From positions 1,178,001 to 1,242,000 of the forward strand of contig NZ_JAMBOC010000001.1 in NCBI RefSeq assembly GCF_023715405.1: DNA of 64,000 nucleotides. The letters are read 5' to 3'. The position numbers and the translations under genes are program-made. This DNA comes from Solibacillus isronensis (lineage in GTDB: Bacteria; Bacillota; Bacilli; Bacillales_A; Planococcaceae). Numbering within the stretch: position 1 is the first letter of the stretch; every line of letters starts with the position of its first letter. A model generated the notes under the pieces. It made no database searches. It saw only the letters and a program-made list of their open reading frames with translations, and had not been told where the DNA came from. Below, one piece after another: positions 17,259 through 25,685 of the stretch.

Positions 17259-17561
17259 TTAAGTATAGAGCACTTCTTTTGCAAGTGAAATCGCACGCTT
17301 GCTGACTTCCAATTTGTCGCCGTCAGCATTAAGCTTCACGACACCATTTGGTTCATCAAAAATGGATTTCAGCTGTGCTTTCGGTTTGACCCCAACCATT
17401 ATTGGTCCTCTTTCGGCCTCATCCGTTCGCAGCTTTTTCTGCTCTCGTGCGACTCCTTGTTCTTCTCCGATTTTCGGGAAGGCTGTAGTTTGTTGCTGTA
17501 AATTTCGGGGACGTGTCTGATTATTTAAACTTGAACTCCCTGTACCAACAGAACGAATCAT
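17259..17561 (-). CDS. Small conserved-looking hypothetical protein
   Basis: 100 residues, hydrophilic and positively charged, with no signal peptide or membrane segment. The first half is Q/R/N-rich and likely disordered; the second half could fold. The ATG is preceded by AAGGGGGG at 6 bases, which supports expression. It lies 17 bases after the RNase H-like gene on the same strand, so the two are probably co-transcribed. I do not recognise it. Confidence 0.7.
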   Translation of the reverse strand: MIRSVGTGSSSLNNQTRPRNLQQQTTAFPKIGEEQGVAREQKKLRTDEAERGPIMVGVKPKAQLKSIFDEPNGVVKLNADGDKLEVSKRAISLAKEVLYT

Positions 17562-17578
17562 AAAGATCCCCCCTTCAT

Positions 17579-18250
17579 CTATCTTTTCTTACTTTTTCGT
17601 ATATCTATATCCGCGTATATTTCGACATCCTGAAGTGCCTGATTAGCAAGCTGATCCGCTTCTCCGTTTAGTTTGCGGTCAATATATTGATATTCCGGTC
17701 GAATGCCAAGCTTCTTGAGCTTCGCATCGATTTTATCCGCCCACGTTGTCAGAACGCTATCAGTTACTGCCCATTCGCCGTTCATTTCATTAATGACGAC
17801 TTGCGAATCGCCGTAAATCTTTATTTTTTGATGATGGACACCCATTTCCTCAAGCTGTTCGACCGCAAGATTCAATGCCGCATATTCCGCTTCATTGTTT
17901 GATGTTAAATACTCCGCCAGCTGATTCGTCCGCAAGCGATAGTTTTTCCCATTCTGTTTATAATAGACGACAATCCCTAAACCGGCCAGCTTTTCTTCTC
18001 TATTAAATCCGCCATCGAAATACAATTCCACTTCGGTAGGTTCTGTTTCAAGAGATTTCAAATATTTTTTCAGCTCTTTTAATGTCCATGTACTGTCATG
18101 TTCATCTGTCATCACAATATTTTTTGTGCGACCCGTATTTTCCATATCCAGCACGAGCGTGTAGGCATGCGCTGCAGGAATTGCCTCACTTCGCCATGTG
18201 ATTTCCTGCTTAGACTTAGTAATGTATTGCCATTCAATCGTCAATTCCAA
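17579..18250 (-). CDS. Ribonuclease H-like (RNase HI fold) protein
   Basis: 223 residues from the TTG at 18250, which follows AAGGGGAG at 6 bases. An N-terminal region of about 85 residues precedes an RNase HI domain. The acidic active site is visible as VELYFDGGF, SNNEAEYAALNLA, KIYGDSQVVI and GEADQLANQA (D, E, D, D). This matches the RNase HI-like proteins of Bacilli (YpeP type), distinct from RnhB/RnhC. Such proteins cleave RNA in RNA-DNA hybrids, although activity has not been shown for all of them. It overlaps the upstream membrane-protein gene by 17 bases. Confidence 0.85.
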   Translation of the reverse strand: MELTIEWQYITKSKQEITWRSEAIPAAHAYTLVLDMENTGRTKNIVMTDEHDSTWTLKELKKYLKSLETEPTEVELYFDGGFNREEKLAGLGIVVYYKQNGKNYRLRTNQLAEYLTSNNEAEYAALNLAVEQLEEMGVHHQKIKIYGDSQVVINEMNGEWAVTDSVLTTWADKIDAKLKKLGIRPEYQYIDRKLNGEADQLANQALQDVEIYADIDIRKSKKR

Positions 18251-18662
18251 TCGGCTCTCCCCTTCCATTTGTCGTCTGCTTCAAATCTTCTTTATAAAAC
18301 CAGTTAATACACAATGTACTAACCATTATGCCAACTATAAACGGTGGTGATACAAAAAATAAAAAATACGCGCTGCCGACCGGTGCTTTCATAAAGTATC
18401 CGAATACGATTGGCTGCAGAAAACAAAAAATAAAGCTTGTTAAGTAAAGTGCCCGTTTGCTGTAATTTTTACGCATGAAGTACAGCACATAATACCAGGG
18501 AATCACGACAAAAAAATAAATCGGTAAAACATAAAAAGTAAAGGCCGCGGCAGTTCCGAATGTAATCATTTGATTCACATAAGGCAATGAAAATGCGATA
18601 AAGGCAATGACCGCCATGACATAAGGTAAAAGACCCGTTAAAATGATTTGCCAACTCTTCAT
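18234..18662 (-). CDS. Hypothetical four-TM membrane protein
   Basis: 142 residues from the ATG at 18662, placed by GGGGG 6 bases upstream. Four hydrophobic segments are visible: IILTGLLPYVMAVIAFIAF, MITFGTAAAFTFYVLPIYFF, LYLTSFIFCFLQPIVFGYF and AYFLFFVSPPFIVGIMVSTL. The C-terminus is a short hydrophilic tail. It is divergent from the pgeF gene (88 bases between starts) and leads the RNase H-like/hypothetical unit. The function is unknown. Confidence 0.75.
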   Translation of the reverse strand: MKSWQIILTGLLPYVMAVIAFIAFSLPYVNQMITFGTAAAFTFYVLPIYFFVVIPWYYVLYFMRKNYSKRALYLTSFIFCFLQPIVFGYFMKAPVGSAYFLFFVSPPFIVGIMVSTLCINWFYKEDLKQTTNGRGEPIGIDD

Positions 18663-18750
18663 CACATACCCCCTATTTTTCATCATTATACCAAACACCA
18701 TTTGCCTATACAAAATTCGCTTTTGCGGGTATAGTACAGGGGGTGATAAA

Positions 18751-19512
18751 ATGAAGATAAAATTTTATGAAAATAATGAAAAACATGTACTGGGCATTAC
18801 ATTGAAGGATTCAGCCTTTGCCGAGGACAATAATATGGCACTCCATGTTTGCAAAAACGAAGCTGCTATTATCAAAAACCGCCAACAGCTTGCCTCACTG
18901 CTGCAAACGGATTTATCTAAGTTTGTATGTGCCAATCAAACACATAGTGCAAACTTCTTCCGTGTGGAAAAATCTGAAATCGGTAAAGGAGCAACCGACA
19001 ACGCAACTGCAGTTCCCGATACCGACGCACTGTATACGTATGAACCGAACGTCGTGATCTCAAGCTTTACCGCAGATTGTGTACCGGTCTTATTTTATAA
19101 TGAAAAAACAAATGTCATCGGGGCTGTTCATTCCGGGTGGCAAGGGACGATTAAAGAAATTACATTGAAGTTACTGCAGTATTTACAACAACAAGAAAAT
19201 TGCGATTTACGTGATTTGAAAGTAATGATCGGCCCTGCAATCAGTCAGGAAAAATTTGAAGTAGATGCCGATGTACAGGAAAAATTCAAAGCACTCGGCT
19301 ATGCGGACGAATTTATGTACTGGAATGAAGAAACGGGCAAATTTCATATCGACAACCAGTTAACAGTGAAAAAGCAGTGCATGCTTGCAGGTGTGCCTGA
19401 TGAAAATATTACGATTGACCGTATGTGCACATTTATGTACGATGATGGATTCTCCCACCGCCAAGACCGCTCAACAGGCAGACATTTGAGCTTTATTATG
19501 CGGAAGGAATAG
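18751..19512 (+). CDS. pgeF: PgeF/YlmD-family protein (multi-copper-polyphenol-oxidoreductase/LACC1 fold)
   Basis: 253 residues, start ATG with GGGGGTG upstream. The zinc/active-site triad is visible as NQTHS (His), SFTADCVPV (Cys) and AVHSGWQG (His). Family members are purine nucleoside phosphorylase/adenosine deaminase-like enzymes, and PgeF removes mis-inserted residues from peptidoglycan precursors. The usual ylmD neighbours (ftsZ/ylmE/sepF) are absent, so this copy is outside the division cluster and its role may differ. Confidence 0.85.
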   Translation: MKIKFYENNEKHVLGITLKDSAFAEDNNMALHVCKNEAAIIKNRQQLASLLQTDLSKFVCANQTHSANFFRVEKSEIGKGATDNATAVPDTDALYTYEPNVVISSFTADCVPVLFYNEKTNVIGAVHSGWQGTIKEITLKLLQYLQQQENCDLRDLKVMIGPAISQEKFEVDADVQEKFKALGYADEFMYWNEETGKFHIDNQLTVKKQCMLAGVPDENITIDRMCTFMYDDGFSHRQDRSTGRHLSFIMRKE

Positions 19513-19538
19513 GTTCTTTTGTATAGAATATGTGTAAC

Positions 19539-19572
19539 GGAACACCTACAATTCATTAGGTGTTCCATTTTT
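19539..19572 (+). terminator. pgeF intrinsic terminator
   Basis: A perfect 10-bp stem, GGAACACCTA / TAGGTGTTCC, is followed by ATTTTTAATTT. Confidence 0.92.
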
Positions 19573-19610
19573 AATTTCATATAGAAGAAAAAACATTTAA
19601 ACAGGCAAGG

Positions 19611-20006
19611 TCATGGTGCTACCAACTCAACCTTAATTCTATCTGGATCTTCAAAAAATACCGCGTAATAATCTTCCCCTCCCGCATAGGGATGTTTATC
19701 AGTATAAAGGATCTTAACACCCTTCCTTTCTAACATTCTTGTCATATCATCTACTTGTTGACGGGAGCTTGCATGGAAGGCCAAATGGTTTAGACCAACT
19801 CTACATCTATGATAAGGTACATCCATATACCGTTCTTCTGCTTGCACAAAAACGATATAGGTCTCTCCGATTTTCCAACTATGTCCGCTTTCCCACGATT
19901 GAAAAGATTCATATCCCAATTCTTCTAAAAACCAACCCCAAAAGTTGATGGAACTTTTTAAATCAGAAACATATAGTTCAATATGATGTATAAGCCCTTT
20001 TGACAA
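19611..20006 (-). CDS. VOC-family (glyoxalase/dioxygenase fold) protein
   Basis: 131 residues, two beta-alpha-beta-beta-beta modules. Metal-ligand candidates are His8 (LIHHIELYV), His near 74 (LNHLAFHA) and Glu near the C-terminus (RIKVELVAP), the usual H-H-E set of the superfamily. Members include glyoxalase I, fosfomycin-modifying enzymes and ring-cleavage dioxygenases; the sequence does not decide between them. It appears to be monocistronic. Confidence 0.82.
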   Translation of the reverse strand: MSKGLIHHIELYVSDLKSSINFWGWFLEELGYESFQSWESGHSWKIGETYIVFVQAEERYMDVPYHRCRVGLNHLAFHASSRQQVDDMTRMLERKGVKILYTDKHPYAGGEDYYAVFFEDPDRIKVELVAP

Positions 20007-20211
20007 TGGATGACTTCCTTTCTATCTACCAAATAATCTGTAATCTATAAATATTATGCTTTCACCCTTGAATCCTATATTCCCCTGTGGAAGCATTAAA
20101 GCCCACCGCTTTCATTTCTGTCTGCTCACTATTCCAACCTATTACTAACATTAAACTGATATTTCTCACTTTGTCTTTAATAAGCATAAAATTATAATCT
20201 TTCGCTCAATA

Positions 20212-20292
20212 ATGGGGAATCATGTTCCTGGCTTATTATTGGGATTTGTTTTGCTATTTTTGCCGAAAAGGGCTCTGGAGGAATGGGCGTGA
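20212..20292 (+). CDS. Putative 26-residue membrane peptide
   Basis: ATG GGG AAT opens a 26-codon frame whose middle (GLLLGFVLLFLP) is a clear hydrophobic segment, ending in RALEEWA. Its TGA overlaps the ATG of the next ORF (TGATG), an arrangement typical of coupled genes. No good ribosome site precedes the ATG, which lowers confidence. The two ORFs could also be one two-TM gene broken by a frameshift. Confidence 0.35.
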   Translation: MGNHVPGLLLGFVLLFLPKRALEEWA

Positions 20293-20390
20293 TGGTCATA
20301 TTGTTTATTGCAATGTTTTTCATTGGTGCTTTTATTTTGATAAGTGGCCTGTTAACAAAAGCAGATCTCAAACAAGCGTCTCCAAAATAG
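20292..20390 (+). CDS. Putative 32-residue membrane peptide
   Basis: The frame from the ATG at 20292 has GGAGG 10 bases upstream; a GTG at 20289 has 7-base spacing. It encodes a single membrane span (VILFIAMFFIGAFILISGLL) followed by a short charged tail. It starts in the stop codon of the preceding 26-codon ORF. The family is unknown. Confidence 0.45.
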   Translation: MVILFIAMFFIGAFILISGLLTKADLKQASPK

Positions 20391-20397
20391 GAGACGC
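20376..20397 (-). terminator. Hairpin downstream of the aldo/keto reductase gene
   Basis: A perfect 8-bp GC-rich stem, GCGTCTCC / GGAGACGC, with loop AAAATA. On the minus strand TTGTTTG follows, a modest T-run, 16 bases past the reductase stop. Confidence 0.7.
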
Positions 20398-20412
20398 CCA
20401 GTTAGTTACCAA

Positions 20413-21219
20413 CTATAGGTTTTCAATTTTTTCTACATCCGCCGCAGTCAGTTCGAAATCGAAAAGGTCCAGATTAGCTGCTTGGTTTTCACGGTTGTGT
20501 GATTTCGGGATGACGACCACACCGCGCTCGATTTGGTATTTCAATAATACTTGAGCACCAGATTTCCCATACGCTTTACCGATCTCATCCAACACTTCAT
20601 TTTGATGTTCTTCCGTTTTCATCGGACCCCACGCTACAGGTGTAATTCCCTCTTCTTGTAATGTATCAAGAAGTTCTTTGTTCTTTTCTTTTAAATTAAT
20701 TTGAATTTGATTAACGGCCGGCTTCACTTTCGCGAATTCTTTCAATTCATCCAGATGATTTTTCTTAAAGTTCGAAACGCCGATTGCTTTAAGTTTGCCC
20801 GCCTCATAATATTCTTCAAAAACTTCCCAAGTATTTCTTAGCTGCTCTTTGTCTTCGATCGGAGCATGAATCAAAAGCAGGTCCAAATAGTCTGTTTTAA
20901 AATTTTTTAGACTATTATCGATTGCTGCTCTTGTCGATTCCTTTGAAGAAACATATTCTTCTCTTGCAGGAACTTTTGTCGTAATGAACAACTCTTCTCG
21001 AGGCACTGTGCTTTCTGCTAAAATTCCCCCGACAATTGCTTCGTTTCGATAACTAATAGCTGCATCTATTGAGCGATATCCCAGCTCAAGTGCTGATACA
21101 AGTTCAGGAATTTCATTTGTTAATTCACCGTTATAGTCATTATTTTGTTTACCATACGTATTTGTACCAGTACCAACGATCGGCATTTTTACTCCATTAT
21201 TAAGCGTGATATATTCCAT
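20413..21219 (-). CDS. Aldo/keto reductase
   Basis: 268 residues, (beta/alpha)8 NADPH-dependent reductase. The catalytic set is visible: Asp and Tyr in SIDAAISYRNE, Lys in FITTKVP, His in LLLIHAP. The NADP-binding end is VVVIPKSHNRENQAANLDLFDF. It ends soon after that motif, slightly shorter than many family members (about 275-285). It probably reduces reactive aldehydes or 2-oxoaldehydes. It is a single-gene unit. Confidence 0.92.
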   Translation of the reverse strand: MEYITLNNGVKMPIVGTGTNTYGKQNNDYNGELTNEIPELVSALELGYRSIDAAISYRNEAIVGGILAESTVPREELFITTKVPAREEYVSSKESTRAAIDNSLKNFKTDYLDLLLIHAPIEDKEQLRNTWEVFEEYYEAGKLKAIGVSNFKKNHLDELKEFAKVKPAVNQIQINLKEKNKELLDTLQEEGITPVAWGPMKTEEHQNEVLDEIGKAYGKSGAQVLLKYQIERGVVVIPKSHNRENQAANLDLFDFELTAADVEKIENL

Positions 21220-21617
21220 AGTTTAGGCACTCCCATTGTATCTCTATTTATTTACTAAATATATTATAACAAAGTATGGAATTTTCAGAAATTAATAAGT
21301 ACGAAAAGATTAAAGATTTGCCCTAATACCTTTATAACTCGGGTTTTCCTTCGTAAGGACATGTTATAGATATGACTGTTGATTTAACCGAGTTTGTAAT
21401 ACTGCTATCCCCTCTACTAAATTCAGTTGTTTCCGCATTCTCTGTTACTTTTTCATTCTGATACTTTCTGCAAATTAAATAATCTAGTGCCTAATAATTG
21501 TGTACTGTTCATTTATAAATATTTCGAATGAACTCGAAATGTAATTTACTGTTCATCTCCCGTTCATATTCAATCGATAAACTATGGATGTAAAGAAGAG
21601 ATCGGAGGAAATTACAA
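21220..21617. other. Intergenic region ahead of hrtB
   Basis: 398 bases, very AT-rich. The left part carries the aldo/keto reductase promoter region on the minus strand. Nothing coding is supportable between 21300 and 21500. The right 120 bases hold the HssR-type repeats listed separately. Confidence 0.6.
21551..21570 (+). promoter_or_regulatory. HssR-binding direct repeat
   Basis: GTTCATCTCCCGTTCATATT matches the Staphylococcus aureus HssR box, a direct repeat GTTCATATT-N2-GTTCATATT. The second half is exact, the first half keeps GTTCAT, and the 11-base periodicity is correct. A further half-site GTTCATTTA lies at 21507-21515. The box is 48 bases before the hrtB start, which fits activation of hrtBA by HssR under haem stress. 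Confidence 0.8.
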
Positions 21618-22652
21618 ATGAATATTGCATGGAAAGAAATAAAGAAAAACAAAGTGAGATTTTTAATTTTAGGTTCAATTATTTTTCTTGTTAGTTTATT
21701 GACCTTTATAATATCGGGTTTGGCGAATGGATTATCGCAAGACAATGCTTCGTTGATCAAAGATTTACCAGAAGGTCAATTTTATATGAATAAAGAGGGA
21801 GATGAAACTTACAATCTTTCAAAAATAGACAGTGATATACAGGATGAAATAATAAATAAACAAAAAGATGCAGTGGCATTCTCAATTCAAATGGGTTTTT
21901 TAAATAGCGAAACTGACAAACAGCATAGCGTTGCCTTTGTTACTTCCACTGATTCAGAGCTATTTGAAAACGTTGAAGACGGGGAGATTATATTAGACCA
22001 GTCAATGGAGGATAAAGGGATAAAGGTTGGAGATGTCTTAACGAATAATCAATTTAGTGGTGAATTTAAAGTTAAGGGTTTTGTTGAACAGAAGAAATTC
22101 AGTCATGCCCCTGTTGCATATATAAATATGAAGAATTATAAGGAAATCTATCGAGTTATGGAAATGCAATTGTTATTCATACCAGGTGGAGAATCTTCAG
22201 AACAATTCATGGGCCTGCAATCTTTTTCGAACAAGGATTTCCTTAATACAATTCCAAGCTATAATGCAGAACAAATGTCTTTAAATATGATTGTCTGGTT
22301 TTTAGTTGTCATTAGCGGCATGTTGTTTGCCATCTTTTTCTACATGATGAACATTCAAAAAGTCGGTTTATTTGGTATTTTAAAGGCAATTGGCATGAAA
22401 ACAAGCAGGTTATTCAAAATTATGTGGACACAAATGATTTTCATTACGATAATTTCTCTTATTTTGTCCATTTCATTCAGCCAAGTATTTAATATGATTG
22501 CACCTGAAGGAATGCCTTTCCATTTAACATTTGAAACAACCATAAAATTATCTTTAGTTTTCCTATTCATCGGTTTTATCGGAGCTACACTCTCTGGAAT
22601 ACAAATCAAAAAAATCGAACCATTACATGCGATACAACAAGGAGAGGCTTAA
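21618..22652 (+). CDS. hrtB: HrtB-like FtsX-type permease of the haem-detoxifying ABC exporter
   Basis: 344 residues: an N-terminal membrane span (FLILGSIIFLVSLLTFIISGL), an extracytoplasmic domain of about 200 residues, then three C-terminal spans, the FtsX/MacB half-permease layout and the HrtB size. The ATG has GGAGG 9 bases upstream. It is followed by the ATPase gene and an HssRS-like two-component system and is preceded by an HssR box. In S. aureus HrtAB expels haem from the membrane. The assignment rests on gene order, the operator and clear HssS/HssR resemblance. Confidence 0.82.
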   Translation: MNIAWKEIKKNKVRFLILGSIIFLVSLLTFIISGLANGLSQDNASLIKDLPEGQFYMNKEGDETYNLSKIDSDIQDEIINKQKDAVAFSIQMGFLNSETDKQHSVAFVTSTDSELFENVEDGEIILDQSMEDKGIKVGDVLTNNQFSGEFKVKGFVEQKKFSHAPVAYINMKNYKEIYRVMEMQLLFIPGGESSEQFMGLQSFSNKDFLNTIPSYNAEQMSLNMIVWFLVVISGMLFAIFFYMMNIQKVGLFGILKAIGMKTSRLFKIMWTQMIFITIISLILSISFSQVFNMIAPEGMPFHLTFETTIKLSLVFLFIGFIGATLSGIQIKKIEPLHAIQQGEA

Positions 22653-22653
22653 T

Positions 22654-23367
22654 ATGACAATATTTTCAATTGAAGATGTAAGAAAAACATTTACCTCGGG
22701 GGAAATAGAAGAAGAAATACTTAGAGGAATTACCCTTACTCTTAAAGAAGGAGAGATAACAGCATTAGTAGGCGCATCAGGTTCCGGTAAAAGTACGCTC
22801 CTTACTATAGCTGCTGGATTACAACCCGCATCAAATGGGCAAGTTATTTTCGACGGAAACAATATGACTGCAATGAGTTCTGAACAGGTTCGAAAAATAC
22901 GGGCCAGTAAATTTGGGTTTGTCTTTCAGTTTGCTCATCTTGTTCCTTTTCTCACAGTTGAAGAGCAATTAATTTTGATGCTGGATGTTTCTGAATCTAA
23001 CTTAAGCAAACAATCAAAAATAGCTGAAGTTCGTAACATTCTGCAACTTGTTGAAATGGATCATAGAAGACAGGCCTACCCATCTTCATTATCAGGTGGG
23101 GAAAAACAACGGATCGCCATTGCCCGAGCCATTATCCATAAACCGAAAGTTCTCTTCGCAGATGAACCAACAGCCAGCCTAGATTCATGGAAGTCTAGAG
23201 ATGTTATGTTATTGATTCAAGAGTTAACTAAAACGTTAAATATTGCTACATTAATGGTTACACATGATGAAGAATTGCTTTCATATGTAGACCATGTGAT
23301 AAAAATGAGCGATGGAATGGTTTTGCAAAGTGAAGAGCAAGTTCTGCAAATTTTAAAGCAGGAGTAA
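22654..23367 (+). CDS. hrtA: HrtA-like ABC transporter ATPase
   Basis: 237 residues from the ATG at 22654 (GGAGAGG upstream). Walker A GASGSGKST, signature LSGGEKQRIAIARA, Walker B VLFADEPTASLD and H-loop VTHD are all intact, as in the LolD/MacB/HrtA ATPase group. It starts right after the hrtB stop, so the two subunits are made together. The dimer would power haem removal through HrtB. Confidence 0.85.
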   Translation: MTIFSIEDVRKTFTSGEIEEEILRGITLTLKEGEITALVGASGSGKSTLLTIAAGLQPASNGQVIFDGNNMTAMSSEQVRKIRASKFGFVFQFAHLVPFLTVEEQLILMLDVSESNLSKQSKIAEVRNILQLVEMDHRRQAYPSSLSGGEKQRIAIARAIIHKPKVLFADEPTASLDSWKSRDVMLLIQELTKTLNIATLMVTHDEELLSYVDHVIKMSDGMVLQSEEQVLQILKQE

Positions 23368-23383
23368 TATAAGCAGAATATTA

Positions 23384-23415
23384 ATGAACAGCCTGGACGT
23401 TGCATGGCTGTTCAT
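23384..23415 (+). promoter_or_regulatory. Inverted repeat between hrtA and hssR
   Basis: ATGAACAGCC and GGCTGTTCAT form a perfect 10-bp hairpin with a 12-base loop. No T-run follows, so it is at best a weak terminator or an mRNA end-stabiliser. Both arms contain GTTCAT (one on each strand), the HssR half-site core, which may be coincidence or a second control site for hssRS. Confidence 0.45.
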
Positions 23416-23466
23416 TTGATATGGTTTAAAGCAGATAAAAAATTTTTATAAAACAGGAGTACAAGA

Positions 23467-24147
23467 ATGACAACAATTCTAATTGTAGATGACGACATCA
23501 ATATATTACAGCTTGTAAAAATCCATTTAGCCGAGGCAGGATTCAAAGTTGTGCAAGCAAAAGACGGGACTCAAGCATTAGCAGTTCTTAATAGAGAAGT
23601 ATGTGATTTAGCAGTAATCGATGTGATGATGCCTTTTATGGATGGGTATGCATTAACAAAGGTTATTCGAAAGAAATATGATATTCCAGTCATCCTTTTA
23701 ACGGCTAAGAATCAAATTGAAGATAAGGAAGAAGGATATAAATCTGGCACAGATGATTATCTAGTCAAGCCGTTTGAACCAAAAGAATTACAATTTAGAA
23801 TAGAAGCCTTACTACGACGATATGATAAGCAATCCGATGAAACTGTTATTCATTTAGGTAGTACAACTATAAATAAAAAAAGCTATGAGGTTCAGATTGG
23901 AGAACGGACGATTCTGTTACCCTTAAAGGAATTTGAACTGCTGTACTTCCTGGCTACAAATTCTATGCAAGTATTTTCTCGAGCTCATCTAATAGAACAC
24001 ATCTGGGGTGTAGATTTTGAAGGAGATGAGCGGACAATAGATGTTCATGTAAAAAGATTAAGGGAACGTTTTTCTAAATTGACGGACGATTTTCATATTA
24101 AGACTGTGCGTGGGGTTGGCTATTCACTGGAGGCAAACCGCAAATGA
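23467..24147 (+). CDS. hssR: HssR-like OmpR-family response regulator
   Basis: 226 residues: a receiver domain with acidic pocket DDD (residues 8-10), phospho-acceptor Asp in VIDVMMPFMDG and Lys in YLVKPFEP, then a winged-helix DNA-binding domain (FEGDERTIDVHVKRLRERF). The segments GTDDYLVKPFE and EGDERTIDVHVKRLR closely match S. aureus HssR. Its gene overlaps hssS by 4 bases (ATGA). It should bind the direct repeat ahead of hrtB. Confidence 0.85.
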   Translation: MTTILIVDDDINILQLVKIHLAEAGFKVVQAKDGTQALAVLNREVCDLAVIDVMMPFMDGYALTKVIRKKYDIPVILLTAKNQIEDKEEGYKSGTDDYLVKPFEPKELQFRIEALLRRYDKQSDETVIHLGSTTINKKSYEVQIGERTILLPLKEFELLYFLATNSMQVFSRAHLIEHIWGVDFEGDERTIDVHVKRLRERFSKLTDDFHIKTVRGVGYSLEANRK

Positions 24148-25526
24148 AATCTCTTTATGTGAAATTTGTTGTGTTCACCATTGGAATTATGATTTTTAGT
24201 GGTATATTTGCCTTTTTAATTTCGAATACGTATTATCAGCAAAAATTAAAACCATTTAATGACCAAAAAAACACTAAAATTGCGTTGGAAATTGCTGAAT
24301 TTACCGGTAATCAAGCTGATTTAAATCTTATAGATTATCTTGAAAATATTTCTTCAATAGGTTATCAAATTTTCCTCGTTGACAATTCAGGAAATGAACT
24401 TTATTTTGGTGCACCTTTCAGGGAAAATACTTTATCCAATTCAACTAAAGAACAAGTACTTAACGGCAATATTTTTCATGGTATATCAAATTTCCCCCAG
24501 GAAACATTTGTAACAGGATTTTTTGCGAACGAATTAAAGAATACGATTGGTGTTCCTTTGACACATAACGAGGAAAAGTATGCCCTCTTTCTAAGACCGG
24601 ATATTAAGCTTCTATTTAACGAAATGCATATTTTATTCGGGTGGCTGCTAGCTTTGACGATTATGCTGAGCATTATAATGGTAATTTTTATTACAAAATA
24701 TTTAGTTAATCCAATCTCAAAGCTTACATCCGCAACTAAAACGCTCTCAAACGGAAATTACAATGTTGATCTTGATACTACCCGTCATGATGAATTAGGA
24801 GAACTTTCACTTAGTTTTTTACGAATGGCCAGTAGACTGGAACAATTAGATGCAATGAGAAAAGAGTTTATTTCAAACATTTCTCATGATATTCAGTCAC
24901 CTCTATCCAATATTAAAGGATATACAAACCTATTAAAAAGTGATTCAACGAGTCCTGAGGATAAAAGTAATTACATTATAATCATCAATGCGGAAATCGA
25001 AAGACTCTCTACATTAACAAAACAATTATTGCTCCTCGCTTCTTTGGATCACGATGAGGATATTTTGAAAAGAAAAACAGTTAATATCGGAAAGCAGATT
25101 AAGGAACTAGTACGGAACAATCAATGGCAAATAGGTGAAAAAGGGATTACGCTCGGGTTCACATTACCGGATGTAGAAATCACCGGAGATCCGTCCTTAC
25201 TAAATGCGGTTTGGGACAATCTGTTAACCAACGCCATCAAATATAATAAACCGAACGGCATGATTGAAATATCAATCGAAGAACAAGGAAAATCGGTATT
25301 GGTAATTTTTGAAGATACGGGTATAGGAATGAATGATAAAGAGAAAGAAAGAATTTTTGACCGCTTTTATCGAGTAGATACCGCAAGGACACGTTCGGTT
25401 GATGGGACAGGACTCGGACTATCAATAGTGGCTGCCATTGTTACTTTACATGGTGGATTAATCCATGTGGACAGTATTGAAAATCGCGGAACCAACTTTG
25501 TCGTAGAATTGCCTGTCACGCAGTGA
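24144..25526 (+). CDS. hssS: HssS-like sensor histidine kinase
   Basis: 460 residues: TM1 near residues 8-28, an extracytoplasmic sensor of about 130 residues, TM2 near 170-190, HAMP, a HisKA H-box (FISNISHDIQSPLSNIKGY) and HATPase N, G1 and G2 boxes (NLLTNAIKYN, EDTGIGMND, GTGLGLSI). In the sensor domain FGAPFRENTL, FVTGFFANEL and LFLRPDIK match the order of conserved pieces in S. aureus HssS. It is predicted to sense haem or membrane damage from haem. Confidence 0.85.
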   Translation: MKSLYVKFVVFTIGIMIFSGIFAFLISNTYYQQKLKPFNDQKNTKIALEIAEFTGNQADLNLIDYLENISSIGYQIFLVDNSGNELYFGAPFRENTLSNSTKEQVLNGNIFHGISNFPQETFVTGFFANELKNTIGVPLTHNEEKYALFLRPDIKLLFNEMHILFGWLLALTIMLSIIMVIFITKYLVNPISKLTSATKTLSNGNYNVDLDTTRHDELGELSLSFLRMASRLEQLDAMRKEFISNISHDIQSPLSNIKGYTNLLKSDSTSPEDKSNYIIIINAEIERLSTLTKQLLLLASLDHDEDILKRKTVNIGKQIKELVRNNQWQIGEKGITLGFTLPDVEITGDPSLLNAVWDNLLTNAIKYNKPNGMIEISIEEQGKSVLVIFEDTGIGMNDKEKERIFDRFYRVDTARTRSVDGTGLGLSIVAAIVTLHGGLIHVDSIENRGTNFVVELPVTQ

Positions 25527-25607
25527 AAGTATAAATTTCACAATCTATAATTCCCCATTGTCCCTAAAACAGGAAATAACAATTTGTATCAGTTTAAACA
25601 TAGCAAT

Positions 25608-25645
25608 AAAAAAAGAGACACAAATTCATATGTGAATTGTGTCTC
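25608..25645 (-). terminator. Intrinsic terminator of the ferredoxin-NADP reductase gene
   Basis: GAGACACAAATTCA (25615-25628) pairs with TGAATTGTGTCTC with one bulged base. Seven Ts follow on the minus strand. Confidence 0.9.
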
Positions 25646-25685
25646 CACTTCCCTGTTAAATATTCCATTCATACCGATAAACCCG

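Larger units (their letters stand above)
20007..20412. other. 400-base stretch between the VOC and aldo/keto reductase genes
   Basis: The left 200 bases (20007-20211) hold the VOC promoter region on the minus strand and nothing else I can support. The right 180 bases hold two tiny overlapping plus-strand ORFs and the hairpin at 20376-20397, which are listed separately. Confidence 0.6.

Noticed and set aside
20222..20554. 110-codon plus-strand ORF overlapping the tiny membrane ORFs and the aldo/keto reductase gene
   Set aside because: It crosses a terminator hairpin and the opposite-strand reductase gene, and its composition (W, C, R and H rich) is unlike a real protein.
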